Shown here piece after piece: positions 1-8,999 of a stretch of 14,024 nucleotides of DNA. The notes beneath the pieces are model-generated. The model was not told the origin of the DNA. It made no database searches and saw only the letters and a list, made by a program, of their open reading frames with translations. Source of the DNA: SG8-41 sp036555035. GTDB lineage: Bacteria; Pseudomonadota; Gammaproteobacteria; Burkholderiales; SG8-41. The first letter of the stretch is position 1, and each line of letters starts with the position of its first letter. Location: positions 1 to 14,024 of the forward strand of contig DATBMB010000231.1 in NCBI GenBank assembly GCA_036555035.1. Reading direction: 5' to 3'. Both the position numbers and the translations under genes were made by a program.

Positions 1-575
1 CGACGCGCTCGTCCAGCAGCCACGCGACCTACGAGGTGATCCTGCAGCGCGACGGCGACGAGAAGGGCTGGACGTGGCTGAAGCGCCTCGCGGGAAATAC
101 GGGAATTTTCACCGCGCGCAGCCGTGACGTGCCCTCGGTCGTGGCGCGGGGAGAATTCGCGGCGGGATTCGCGGTGCCGAGCTACATGGCGTTCGAGGAC
201 CGCCTCGCCGGCTACGAGATCAAGTTCGCGGCGCCGAAGACGGCGTGGATCACGCCGGAGCCGATCGCGGTCCTCGCGGGCACCAAGCGGCCGCGCACGG
301 CACGCGCATTCATCGAGTACCTGCTCTCGGAGCGCGGGCAGCGGATGGCGATGGAGCGCGGGGTCTTCCCGATCACGCCCAAGTACCGGGTGCAGGGCAA
401 GCCGGGCTCCCAGGCCGAGATGGCGGTCGAGTTCACCGGCGGAATGCGTTCCTACTTCGATATCGAGGTCGTCAACATCTATGACGACGACATCGCCCAG
501 AAGCGCTACCAGGAGGTCAATGCCACGTACCGCAAGGAGATCGAGTCCGTCGCGGAACAGCTGAAGAGGAAATAG
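1..575 (+). CDS. ABC transporter periplasmic substrate-binding protein, C-terminal part (5'-truncated)
   Basis: The reading frame is open from the first full codon at position 3 to a TAG at 573-575, so the gene begins outside the window; the GTG at 36 is internal. About 190 C-terminal residues are visible. They fit the second lobe of a ferric-iron-type (FbpA/AfuA-like) binding protein: a GEFAAGFAVPSY segment, then a WITPEPIAVLAGTKRP strand and an ARAFIEYLLSERGQ helix, the usual 'add to a terminal segment' pattern in this family. The C-terminus is a charged helix (YRKEIESVAEQLKRK). It lies 26 bp upstream of the ATPase gene and ahead of the permease, the standard binding protein-ATPase-permease order. 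It should capture substrate in the periplasm and deliver it to the permease. The substrate cannot be read from this half; iron(III), a phosphonate or another small anion complex all remain possible. Confidence 0.8.
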   Translation, partial: TRSSSSHATYEVILQRDGDEKGWTWLKRLAGNTGIFTARSRDVPSVVARGEFAAGFAVPSYMAFEDRLAGYEIKFAAPKTAWITPEPIAVLAGTKRPRTARAFIEYLLSERGQRMAMERGVFPITPKYRVQGKPGSQAEMAVEFTGGMRSYFDIEVVNIYDDDIAQKRYQEVNATYRKEIESVAEQLKRK

Positions 576-601
576 GGCGGCCGCCAGCGGGCGTACGTCA
601 C

Positions 602-1678
602 GTGCGCATTTCCGTCGCGAACCTCACCAAGCGCTTCGGGCAGCTCGCCGCGATATCCGAGGTCACCCTTTCAATCGAGGAGGGCGAGTTGTTCACCCTC
701 CTCGGCCCCTCGGGGTGCGGCAAGACGACGCTGCTCCGGCTCATCGCCGGCTTCTACGCTCCCGACACCGGGACGATCCATTTCGGCGACCGTCTCGTCA
801 ACGCGGTGCCCCCGCACGAGCGCGGCATCGGCATGGTGTTCCAGAACTATGCCTTGTGGCCGCACATGAAGGTGGCCGAGAACGTCTCCTACGGATTGAA
901 GCTGCGCAAAGTTGCTTCGTCCGAGATCGACGAGCGGGTCCGGGGCGTGCTACAGAAGGTGGGTCTGACCGGCCTCGGCGATCGTTATCCGGGGCAGCTC
1001 TCGGGCGGCCAGCAGCAGCGCGTCGCGCTCGCCCGCGCGCTCGTGCTGAATCCCCAGATCCTGCTGCTCGATGAGCCGCTCTCCAACCTCGACGCCAAGA
1101 TCCGCGTGCAGGTGCGCGCCGAGATCCGCAAGCTGCAGAAGGAGCTCGGAATCACCACCGTTTATGTCACCCACGACCAGGAGGAGGCGCTGACGCTCTC
1201 CGACCGCATCGCGGTCTTCAGCCAGGGCAAGGTGTTCCAGATCGGACCGCCCAAGGCGCTCTACGAGCAGCCCGCGACCCGCTTCGTCGCCGATTTCATC
1301 GGAATCAACAACCTCGTGGAGGGCACGGTGCGCTCGGTCGAAGGGCCGGACCGGAGCCTGCGCGTGGACACGTCTCTCGGCGAGATCGCGGCGGTTCACG
1401 ACGCGCCGCTCAAGCCCGGAGACCGGTGCGTGATCTGCATACGCCCCGAGAACCTCGCGGTGAACGGCCCTTCCGGGGCGGGGCGCAATCACTTCAAGGG
1501 CCGGATTTCCTTCGCCGCGTATCTCGGAAACACCCTGCGCTACGACGTCGATCTCGGCGGCGGCAACGTCTTCAAGGCCGATATCGGCGACCCGTGGCAC
1601 CATGAACAGTTCGCGCTGGGCACATCGGTCGCGCTGAGCTGCCCGGTCGGCAGCACGCTCGCGATCCCGGCGGACTGA
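602..1678 (+). CDS. ABC transporter ATP-binding protein (FbpC/PotA type)
   Basis: This is the cytoplasmic ATPase of an importer, 358 aa. All nucleotide-binding motifs are intact: Walker A GPSGCGKTT (residues 35-43), Q-loop Gln81 in MVFQNYALWP, signature LSGGQQQR (133-140), Walker B ILLLDEP (153-159, catalytic Glu158) and switch His191 (VTHDQEEA). Residues from about 245 to the end form the C-terminal regulatory/TOBE-type region seen in FbpC, PotA and MalK relatives, and IRPENL is a typical TOBE-proximal motif. The start is GTG at 602 with only a weak ribosome-binding site, so translation may be coupled to the preceding gene 26 bp upstream. The permease gene begins 5 bp after the stop. The family mostly serves ferric iron, polyamine, thiamine or 2-aminoethylphosphonate import; I cannot choose among them from sequence alone. 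Confidence 0.92.
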   Translation: MRISVANLTKRFGQLAAISEVTLSIEEGELFTLLGPSGCGKTTLLRLIAGFYAPDTGTIHFGDRLVNAVPPHERGIGMVFQNYALWPHMKVAENVSYGLKLRKVASSEIDERVRGVLQKVGLTGLGDRYPGQLSGGQQQRVALARALVLNPQILLLDEPLSNLDAKIRVQVRAEIRKLQKELGITTVYVTHDQEEALTLSDRIAVFSQGKVFQIGPPKALYEQPATRFVADFIGINNLVEGTVRSVEGPDRSLRVDTSLGEIAAVHDAPLKPGDRCVICIRPENLAVNGPSGAGRNHFKGRISFAAYLGNTLRYDVDLGGGNVFKADIGDPWHHEQFALGTSVALSCPVGSTLAIPAD

Positions 1679-1683
1679 CCCGC

Positions 1684-3390
1684 ATGGCCGTGGCGCAGTC
1701 CACCGTCGCCGCCCTGCGGGGCCCCCGTGTTCCGGCGATCTCCGTGGTCGGGTTCGGCCTGATCTGGGCGTTCCTCATCCTCTTCCTGCTCTATCCCCTG
1801 ACGCGGATCTTCTACGACGCGTTCACCAACGAGGCCGGCCGGTTCACGCTCGTCAATTTCCAGGAGTTCTTCACCGACCGCTTCTACCTGCGCTCACTCT
1901 GGAATTCCCTGGTGCTGGGGGTCGCCGCCGTCATCACGACCTCGGTGGTCGGCATTGCCGTCGCGTTCCTGATCATCCGCTACGACTTCCCCGGACGGAA
2001 TCTTTTCGGCTACCTCACGATGCTGCCGATGATCCTGCCGCCGCTGGTGGGCGTGCTGGGCTTCATCTTCATCCTCGGCCGCGCGGGCACGGTGAACGTC
2101 ATCCTCCAGGACTGGTTCGGCCTGGACCACACGATCAACTTCATGTACGGGATGCACGGGGTGCTGCTGGTCGAGACCGTGCACCTCTTCCCGCTGATGA
2201 CGCTTTCCATCCTCGACTCGCTCTCCAAGGTGGATCCCGCTCTGGAGGAGGCCGCGCAGGGCATGGGCGCCCGGGGATGGCGGCGGTTCTGGGACGTGAC
2301 GCTCCCGCTGATGACGCCCGGCTACATCTCCGGGGCGCTGCTCGTCTTCATCTGGACGTTCGCCGACTTCGTGACACCGCTCGTGGTCGGCGTGCAGGAC
2401 CTCCTCGCGGTGCAGGCCTACCTCAACATCGTCCAGTTCGTCGACCGGCGCATCTTCCGCATGGGCATCGTGATCTCGGCGCTGATGGTCGTGTTCGCCA
2501 TCGTTTTCGTGCTGGTGGCGCGCCACTACGTGGCGATCAAGGACTACAGCTCGCTCGCCTACTCGAAGGTGGAGCGGCGGCAGCTCGGGCCGGTCAAGCG
2601 CTGGCTGGCGGTCGGCTTCCTGGTGACGCTGCTGTTCGTGTCAGCCGTGCCCCAGGTCGGCGTGGCGCTGGCAGCGGTCGGCAAGGGCTGGGCGCTCACG
2701 CCGTTTCCGGTCCATTACACCCTCGACTACTTCCGGCAGGTGAGCATCGAGACGCCCAAGTTCATCGTCAATTCGCTGATGTTCTCGGGGCTGGCCGTGC
2801 TGATCTGCCTTGTCATCGGGGTACCGATGGCGTGGATCATGGCGCGGACCCAGACGGCGGGGCGAGGCGCGATGGACGCGCTCACGACGCTCATTCTTGC
2901 CATCCCGGGGACCGCGATCGGCATTGCCTATATCCGCGCCTTCCACTATCCGCTGCCGGTCATCGATATCGCGCTCACCAGCATGTGGTTCGTGCTGCCG
3001 CTCGTCCTCGCCGTGCGCCGGCTGCCCTACACCGTGCGCGGCAGCTATTCATCGCTCCTGCTCGTGCACAAGTCGATGGAGGAGGCGGCGGAGAACGTCG
3101 GCGCGACGAAGCTGAGGACCTTCCGCGACGTCACCGTGCCGCTGGTATGGAAGGGCATCCTCGTGGGCGCGCTGTTCTCCTTCATCATGTCCATCCAGGA
3201 AGCTTCCGCGACGCTGTTCCTCGTGCTCGGCGGCTGGGAGATGATCCCGATCGGGATCTTCACCTACTACATCGCGGGATCGCACAGCCAGGCGGCCGCG
3301 CTCGGCGTGATCCTGATCGTGATGTGCGCGGTGACGCTCTTTATCGTCAACCGCGTGGCCGGCGCGCGGGTCGGCGGGCTTTTCGGCTGA
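1684..3390 (+). CDS. ABC transporter permease, two fused BPD-type membrane domains (FbpB/ThiP-like)
   Basis: The protein has 568 aa with about twelve hydrophobic segments, first near residues 20-40. It is an internal duplication of the binding-protein-dependent permease domain. Two EAA loops, which dock on the ATPase, are visible at about 188-213 (EEAAQGMGARGWRRF, then DVTLPL) and 466-491 (EEAAENVGATKLRTF, then DVTVPL). A fused double permease of this length is typical of ferric-iron (FbpB/AfuB), thiamine (ThiP) and related importers. One polypeptide forms the whole channel with two copies of the upstream ATPase. The ATG lies 5 bp after the ATPase stop, so the two are almost certainly co-transcribed. 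The last 44 bp (3347-3390) overlap the 3' end of the opposite-strand acetyltransferase gene. Confidence 0.92.
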   Translation: MAVAQSTVAALRGPRVPAISVVGFGLIWAFLILFLLYPLTRIFYDAFTNEAGRFTLVNFQEFFTDRFYLRSLWNSLVLGVAAVITTSVVGIAVAFLIIRYDFPGRNLFGYLTMLPMILPPLVGVLGFIFILGRAGTVNVILQDWFGLDHTINFMYGMHGVLLVETVHLFPLMTLSILDSLSKVDPALEEAAQGMGARGWRRFWDVTLPLMTPGYISGALLVFIWTFADFVTPLVVGVQDLLAVQAYLNIVQFVDRRIFRMGIVISALMVVFAIVFVLVARHYVAIKDYSSLAYSKVERRQLGPVKRWLAVGFLVTLLFVSAVPQVGVALAAVGKGWALTPFPVHYTLDYFRQVSIETPKFIVNSLMFSGLAVLICLVIGVPMAWIMARTQTAGRGAMDALTTLILAIPGTAIGIAYIRAFHYPLPVIDIALTSMWFVLPLVLAVRRLPYTVRGSYSSLLLVHKSMEEAAENVGATKLRTFRDVTVPLVWKGILVGALFSFIMSIQEASATLFLVLGGWEMIPIGIFTYYIAGSHSQAAALGVILIVMCAVTLFIVNRVAGARVGGLFG

Positions 3391-3919
3391 CGGCGGGCTC
3401 TGCCCCCGGGCTCTTGGCCAGATCGGAGAATTCGGGGGCGTATTTCACGAGCGTTCCCGATGGCGGCAGCGCGCCGGAGTCGAGCTTGAACACCAGGAAC
3501 GCGTCCCCCGCGTCGAACTCGCTGCGCAGGCCGAATTTCTTCGCCGGCTCGAACCCGAACCGGGTGTAATAGGGCGGGTCCCCGATCACGACGACGAAGC
3601 CGGCCCCCCACCGGTGGCACTCGGCGAGCCCGTTCTGGATGAGCCGCCGGCCTACCCCATGGTGCTCGTGGTCAGGCATCACCGCGAGGGGCGCAAGTCC
3701 CAGCCCCACGGTGCCCGCCAGCGGCTCGAGCGCAATCGGGCTGAAGAGGACGTGGCCGACGATGCTGTCCCCGTCCACCGCGACCAGCTCGATCACGGCC
3801 TTGCCGGCGGCGCGCAGGCGCTCGACCAGGTCCGCCTCGGCCGAAGTGGGAAAGGCGGTCAGGAGCAGCCGGCGGACGCCGGCTGCATCCTCGTCCATCT
3901 CGGGCCGGATCAGCTCCAT
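3347..3919 (-). CDS. GNAT family N-acetyltransferase (YhbS-like)
   Basis: A 190-aa acyl-CoA-dependent acetyltransferase. The fold's acetyl-CoA-binding motif A is seen as the strand LGLAPLAVMPDHEHHGVGRRL (about 72-92), where HHGVGRRL stands for the usual Q/RxxGxG/A loop. It is followed by the helix LIQNGLAECHRWG and the late strand GFVVVIGDPPYYTRFGF, which resembles YhbS relatives. The substrate is unknown. The ATG at 3919 has a GAGGGG ribosome-binding site only 3 nt upstream. The last 14-15 residues (VSRKARRPARRPRG), very basic and low-complexity, are encoded inside the 3' end of the permease gene on the other strand. They look like read-through of a lost stop rather than part of the fold, which ends near residue 170. 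It is divergent from the ParA-like gene across 130 bp. Confidence 0.88.
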   Translation of the reverse strand: MELIRPEMDEDAAGVRRLLLTAFPTSAEADLVERLRAAGKAVIELVAVDGDSIVGHVLFSPIALEPLAGTVGLGLAPLAVMPDHEHHGVGRRLIQNGLAECHRWGAGFVVVIGDPPYYTRFGFEPAKKFGLRSEFDAGDAFLVFKLDSGALPPSGTLVKYAPEFSDLAKSPGAEPAVSRKARRPARRPRG

Positions 3920-3945
3920 GTACCCCTCGGAATCATGGCTCGACT

Positions 3946-3959
3946 CGGTTACTTAACCG
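3946..3959. promoter_or_regulatory. 14-bp dyad in a divergent promoter region (possible operator)
   Basis: CGGTTACTTAACCG is a perfect inverted repeat with 6-bp arms around a 2-bp CT spacer. It lies in the 130-bp gap between the divergent acetyltransferase and ParA-like genes, 27 bp upstream of the former's ATG. Size and place suit a binding site for a dimeric regulator, but no regulator gene is adjacent and no second copy was seen in the window. Function is inferred only. Confidence 0.35.
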
Positions 3960-4009
3960 CCCGCCGGCGGCCCCGGCGTGACGAATGCGCTTGCCAGCGG
4001 GCCGATCGC

Positions 4010-4015
4010 TATACT
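4010..4015 (+). promoter_or_regulatory. Putative -10 box for the ParA-like gene
   Basis: TATACT matches the sigma-70 -10 consensus at five of six bases and stands out in this GC-rich gap. It predicts a transcript start near 4022 and a leader of about 28 nt. No good -35 lies at 16-18 bp; the nearest, TTGCCA at 3991, is only 13 bp away, so this is tentative. Confidence 0.35.
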
Positions 4016-4049
4016 ACGCTCACAACCCATTGATCGGGGAGGAAACCCC

Positions 4050-4814
4050 GTGGCGAAGGTGGCGGTTTTCAATCAGAAGGGGGGCGTGGGCAAGACCACC
4101 ACCGCGCTCAACCTCGCGGCGCTCCTTGCCCGCCGCGGGGCCGATCCCCTGATGATCGACCTCGATCCCCAGGCCCACCTCACCGCGATCTGCGACGCCG
4201 CCGTGAACGCCCCCGAGCGCAGCCTCTACGGCTATTACGCTGTGGGGGCCTCGCTCGCCGGATTGATCAAGCTGGCCGGCGGGGGCTTGAAGATCATTCC
4301 CTCGCACCTCGATCTGGCCAAGGTGGATACCCTGTTCGGCAAGGGTCCGAACGCCTTGAACCGGCTTAACTACGGGATTCTCAAGGAGAATCTCAACACC
4401 GACCGGCCGATAGTCATGGACGCCTGCCCCATGCTGGGGGTGCTGTCGCTGAACAGCATCTTCGCGGCGGACCGGGTGCTGGTGCCCATCTCCACGGATT
4501 TTCTGTCAATCAAGGGGGCGCTGCAGACCGAGCGCACGTTGAAGGCGCTCGAGCAGGTGCTGAAGAAGCGGATCGAGCGGCGCTACGTCCTGACGCGCTT
4601 CGATTCCCGGCGCAAGATGTCGTGGGCCATCGACCAGCAACTGCGGGAGCGCTTCGGACAAGACGTGTGCCAGACGCGCATCGCGGAGAACGTGAGCCTG
4701 GCGGAGAGCCCCTTCCACAACCGCAGCGTGTTCGGCCACGCGCCCGACAGCCGCGGCGCCCAGGACTACGTGGCGCTCCTGGACGAGCTGCAGACCTGCG
4801 ATTTCCTGTCGTAG
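4050..4814 (+). CDS. ParA-family ATPase without a ParB partner (orphan ParA)
   Basis: A 254-aa P-loop ATPase of the ParA/MinD superfamily. I place the start at GTG 4050 because a strong GGGGAGGAAA site lies 6 nt upstream (AGGA 4040-4043) and the family's N-terminal strand KVAVFNQKGGVGKTT begins at once. The frame is open further upstream (to 3978), but those 24 codons cross the -10-like box and add no homologous sequence. The deviant Walker A KGGVGKTT is at 10-17, with the signature Lys10 of ParA ATPases. Walker A' DLDPQAHLT follows near 38-46, and the later switch strand reads IVMDACPMLGVLS, with MDACP where many ParAs have DxPP. ParA proteins form ATP-dependent dimers on the nucleoid and position DNA or protein cargo. 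No parB, parS or cargo gene is visible nearby: upstream is a divergent acetyltransferase and downstream a convergent cluster. What it positions is unknown. Confidence 0.85.
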   Translation: MAKVAVFNQKGGVGKTTTALNLAALLARRGADPLMIDLDPQAHLTAICDAAVNAPERSLYGYYAVGASLAGLIKLAGGGLKIIPSHLDLAKVDTLFGKGPNALNRLNYGILKENLNTDRPIVMDACPMLGVLSLNSIFAADRVLVPISTDFLSIKGALQTERTLKALEQVLKKRIERRYVLTRFDSRRKMSWAIDQQLRERFGQDVCQTRIAENVSLAESPFHNRSVFGHAPDSRGAQDYVALLDELQTCDFLS

Positions 4815-4830
4815 CCGGACGGCGGCCCGG

Positions 4831-5052
4831 TCACTTCTCCGGCGGCTGCTTGCCGATCAGCGCGATCACGTCCTCCAGGTCGAGGCCCTCTTTCCGGAGC
4901 GTGGGCGTGATTTCCTGGCACTCCAGGATCTCGCACTGGTGGTAGATCTGCCGGATCTTCTCCTCGGCCTCCGCGCGGTCGCGCGCCTGCACCTGGAGGT
5001 TCTCCACCACGGAGCCGCCGCGCGTCCTGATCTTGAAGCCGTACTTGTTCAC
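4831..5052 (-). CDS. Small conserved-looking protein of unknown function (73 aa)
   Basis: I do not recognise a named family. The protein is short, charged and soluble, with no signal peptide, membrane segment or zinc motif. Its N-terminal part (YGFKIRTRGGSVVENLQVQA) looks like two beta strands, followed by a helix DRAEAEEKIRQIYHQ and a strand CEILECQEI, a beta-beta-alpha-beta outline, then a variable C-terminal tail. I choose GTG 5052 as start because GAGAGG sits 7 nt upstream and the gamma-carbonic-anhydrase-like gene ends at 5064; the frame stays open further upstream only as a shadow of that gene. It is the last gene of the long minus-strand cluster, 11 bp after its neighbour, so it is probably co-transcribed with hppA. 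It is convergent with the ParA-like gene across 16 bp. Existence as a gene is fairly likely; function is unknown. Confidence 0.7.
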   Translation of the reverse strand: MNKYGFKIRTRGGSVVENLQVQARDRAEAEEKIRQIYHQCEILECQEITPTLRKEGLDLEDVIALIGKQPPEK

Positions 5053-5063
5053 CCGGATGCCTC

Positions 5064-5584
5064 TCAGTTGCCGTCCGCGCGGAAGGCTTCCCGGTAACGC
5101 TTGAATTCCCGCACGTAGTGGTCGGCGTTGGTCCTGTTCTCGCGTATCTCCTCTTCCGAGAGCTGCCGTACCACCTTGCCCGGCGAGCCGATGACGAGCG
5201 AGCCGTCGGGGATCACCTTGCCCTCTGTGACGAGCGAGTTGGCCCCGATCAGACAGTTCCTGCCGACCTTGGCGCCGTTCAGGACCACCGCCTTGATGCC
5301 GATCAGGGACCCGTCCCCGATTGTGCAGCCGTGCAGCATCGCCATGTGGCCGACGCTGACGTTTCGTCCGATCGTGACCGGGTACCCGGCGTCCACGTGC
5401 AGCACGCACCCGTCCTGGAGCTGCGAGTTTTCCCCGATCGTGATGGTGTCGTCGTCCCCGCGCACGACGCAGCCGAACCAGATGCTGGCATTCGGCTCCA
5501 GCACCACCGAGCCGATCACGACGGCGTCGGGGGCGATCCAGTAGTCGCCCTTGCAGACGACCTTGCGGTCCTCGAACGCGTATT

Positions 5585-5588
<4 letters not shown>
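5064..5588 (-). CDS. Gamma-carbonic-anhydrase-like left-handed beta-helix protein (YrdA/PaaY family)
   Basis: A 174-aa hexapeptide-repeat protein. Repeats such as VVIGSV, ITIGEN, VTIGRN, CTIGDG and AKVGRN run from about residue 20 to 120 and build a left-handed beta-helix, followed by a C-terminal helix (SEEEIRENRTNADHYVREF) that packs along it in trimers. The three metal-ligand histidines of the gamma-carbonic-anhydrase family are present: His64 (LHVDAG), His81 (VGHMAM) and His86 (LHGCTIG), with the RGD motif at 43-45 and Gln58-Asp59. Members range from true carbonic anhydrases to thioesterases or proteins without known activity, so hydration of CO2 is possible but not shown. The start is GTG 5588, overlapping the hppA stop by 4 bp (GTGA), which implies translational coupling; no separate ribosome-binding site is seen. 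Confidence 0.9.
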
Positions 5589-7657
<2,069 letters not shown>

Positions 7658-7672
7658 GACAACTCCCCTGGT

Positions 7673-8935
7673 TCAGATCTTGAAAGTGGTGGCGAGCTTC
7701 TTCGGCGCCGGCGTGTTCTTGAGCTTCACGTAGGCGGGCAGCCCGTTGCGGTAGGGCGGATAGTCCTCGCCCTGCACCAGCGGCTCGAGGTACTGCCGGC
7801 ACTTCTCCGTGATGTGAAAGCCGTCCCCGGTAATGTAGTCGCGCGGCATCATCTTCTCGTGGTTCGCGATTTCCTTGAGGTCCGCGACGCCGATGGCCCA
7901 GCGGTAGGGCTTGCTGGACTTCCGGACGATGATCGGCATCACGCCGTTCACGCCTTTCACCGCGAGCTCGACCGCGGCCTTGCCCACCGCGTAGGACTGC
8001 AGCGCGTCCGTCCTGGAGGCGATGTGGCGCGCGGAGCGCTGCAGGTAATCGGCGACCGCCCAGTGATACTTCTGCTTGAGCTTCTCCTGCACGAGCTGCG
8101 CGATGAGCGGCGCGACGCCGCCCAGCTGCGCGTGGCCGAATGCATCGCGCAGCCCCGATTCGGAGAGGAACTTGCCGTCCGCCCGGCGCAGGCCTTCGGA
8201 TACTGCGACCGCGCAATAGCCGTACTTTCCGACGGTCTCGGTCACCCGGGCGAGAAAGCGCTCCTCGTCGAACGGGATCTCGGGAAACAGCAGGATGTGG
8301 GGCGCCTCGCCCGGCTTGTCCTGGGCAAGACCACAGGCCGCCGTGATCCAGCCCGCGTGGCGCCCCATCACCTCGAGAATGAAGACGCGGGTCGAGGTGC
8401 GCGCCATGGAGGCGACGTCGTAGCCCGCCTCGCGGATGCTGGTCGCGACGTACTTGGCGACCGAGCCGAAGCCCGGGCAGCAGTCGGTCAGCGCGAGATC
8501 GTTGTCCACGGTCTTGGGGATGCCGACACAGATGAGGGGATAGCCCAGGGTCTGCGCGACCTGCGACACCTTGTAGGAGGTGTCCGCGGAATCGTTGCCG
8601 CCGTTGTAGAAGAAGTAGCCGATGTCGTGCGCCTTGAACACCTCGATCAGCCGCTCGTACTGGGCGCGGCCGTCCTCCAGACCCTTCAGCTTGTAGCGCG
8701 CGGAGCCGAAGGCGCCGCCCGGGGTGTGGCTCAATGCGCGGATCGCCGACGCGGGCTCCCGGGACGTGTCGATCAGGTCCTCGGTCAGCGCGCCGATGAT
8801 GCCGTCCCTGCCCGCGAGCACCTTCCCGATCCTGTTCCTGTGCTTGCGCGCAGTCTCGATCACGGCGCAGGCGGTAATGTTGATCGTTGCAGTCACGCCC
8901 CCGGACTGGGCGTAGAAGGCATTCTTCTGGGTCAT
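7673..8935 (-). CDS. pfp: Pyrophosphate-type 6-phosphofructokinase
   Basis: A 420-aa PFK-family enzyme that interconverts fructose 6-phosphate and fructose 1,6-bisphosphate. The family motifs are visible: SGGVTATIN (11-19, phosphoryl-donor loop), GGNDS (112-116), PKTVDND (140-146, catalytic base Asp144), MGRHAGW (190-196, sugar-phosphate binding) and SEGLR (246-250). Two positions point to PPi rather than ATP as donor: Asp115 where ATP enzymes have Gly (GGDGS), and Lys141 in PKTVDND where ATP enzymes have Gly (PGTIDND). Asn114 replaces the Asp found in most members (GGDDS), which is unusual. The start is ATG 8935, where homology begins; the frame is open upstream only as a shadow of the neighbouring gene. 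No clear ribosome-binding site precedes it. The neighbouring hppA supports a PPi-based role: the reaction is near equilibrium and may serve both glycolysis and gluconeogenesis. Confidence 0.9.
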   Translation of the reverse strand: MTQKNAFYAQSGGVTATINITACAVIETARKHRNRIGKVLAGRDGIIGALTEDLIDTSREPASAIRALSHTPGGAFGSARYKLKGLEDGRAQYERLIEVFKAHDIGYFFYNGGNDSADTSYKVSQVAQTLGYPLICVGIPKTVDNDLALTDCCPGFGSVAKYVATSIREAGYDVASMARTSTRVFILEVMGRHAGWITAACGLAQDKPGEAPHILLFPEIPFDEERFLARVTETVGKYGYCAVAVSEGLRRADGKFLSESGLRDAFGHAQLGGVAPLIAQLVQEKLKQKYHWAVADYLQRSARHIASRTDALQSYAVGKAAVELAVKGVNGVMPIIVRKSSKPYRWAIGVADLKEIANHEKMMPRDYITGDGFHITEKCRQYLEPLVQGEDYPPYRNGLPAYVKLKNTPAPKKLATTFKI

Positions 8936-8947
8936 GACGGTGGGAAG

Positions 8948-8969
8948 GCCCGAAACGGGCGCTATTCTA
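8948..8969 (-). promoter_or_regulatory. Possible promoter (-10 TAGAAT) and small hairpin ahead of pfp
   Basis: In the 64-bp gap between the second adenylate kinase gene and pfp, the minus strand reads TAGAAT (8969-8964), five of six bases of the -10 consensus. It is followed by GCCCGTTTCGGGC (8960-8948), a 5-bp stem with a 3-nt loop. No -35-like hexamer is seen at normal spacing. The hairpin would lie at the start of a transcript from this site. This could give pfp-hppA expression independent of the envelope genes; it is inferred from sequence only. Confidence 0.35.
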
Positions 8970-8999
8970 CCCCAGGCATCACGCCGCCGGGCGCGGCGC

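Noticed and set aside
2277..3569. Plus-strand frame of about 430 codons overlapping the permease
   Set aside because: Out-of-frame reading of the permease gene, Arg/Gly/Ala/His-rich, with no motif and no ribosome-binding site.
3978..4049. Upstream extension of the ParA-like protein by 24 residues
   Set aside because: The extension crosses a -10-like box, lacks a ribosome-binding site, and the family's N-terminal strand starts right at GTG 4050 behind a strong site.
4814..4843. Terminator between the convergent ParA-like and 73-aa genes
   Set aside because: GCCGGA/TCCGGC can pair but with an 18-nt loop and no T-run, and one arm lies inside the coding sequence; too weak to call.
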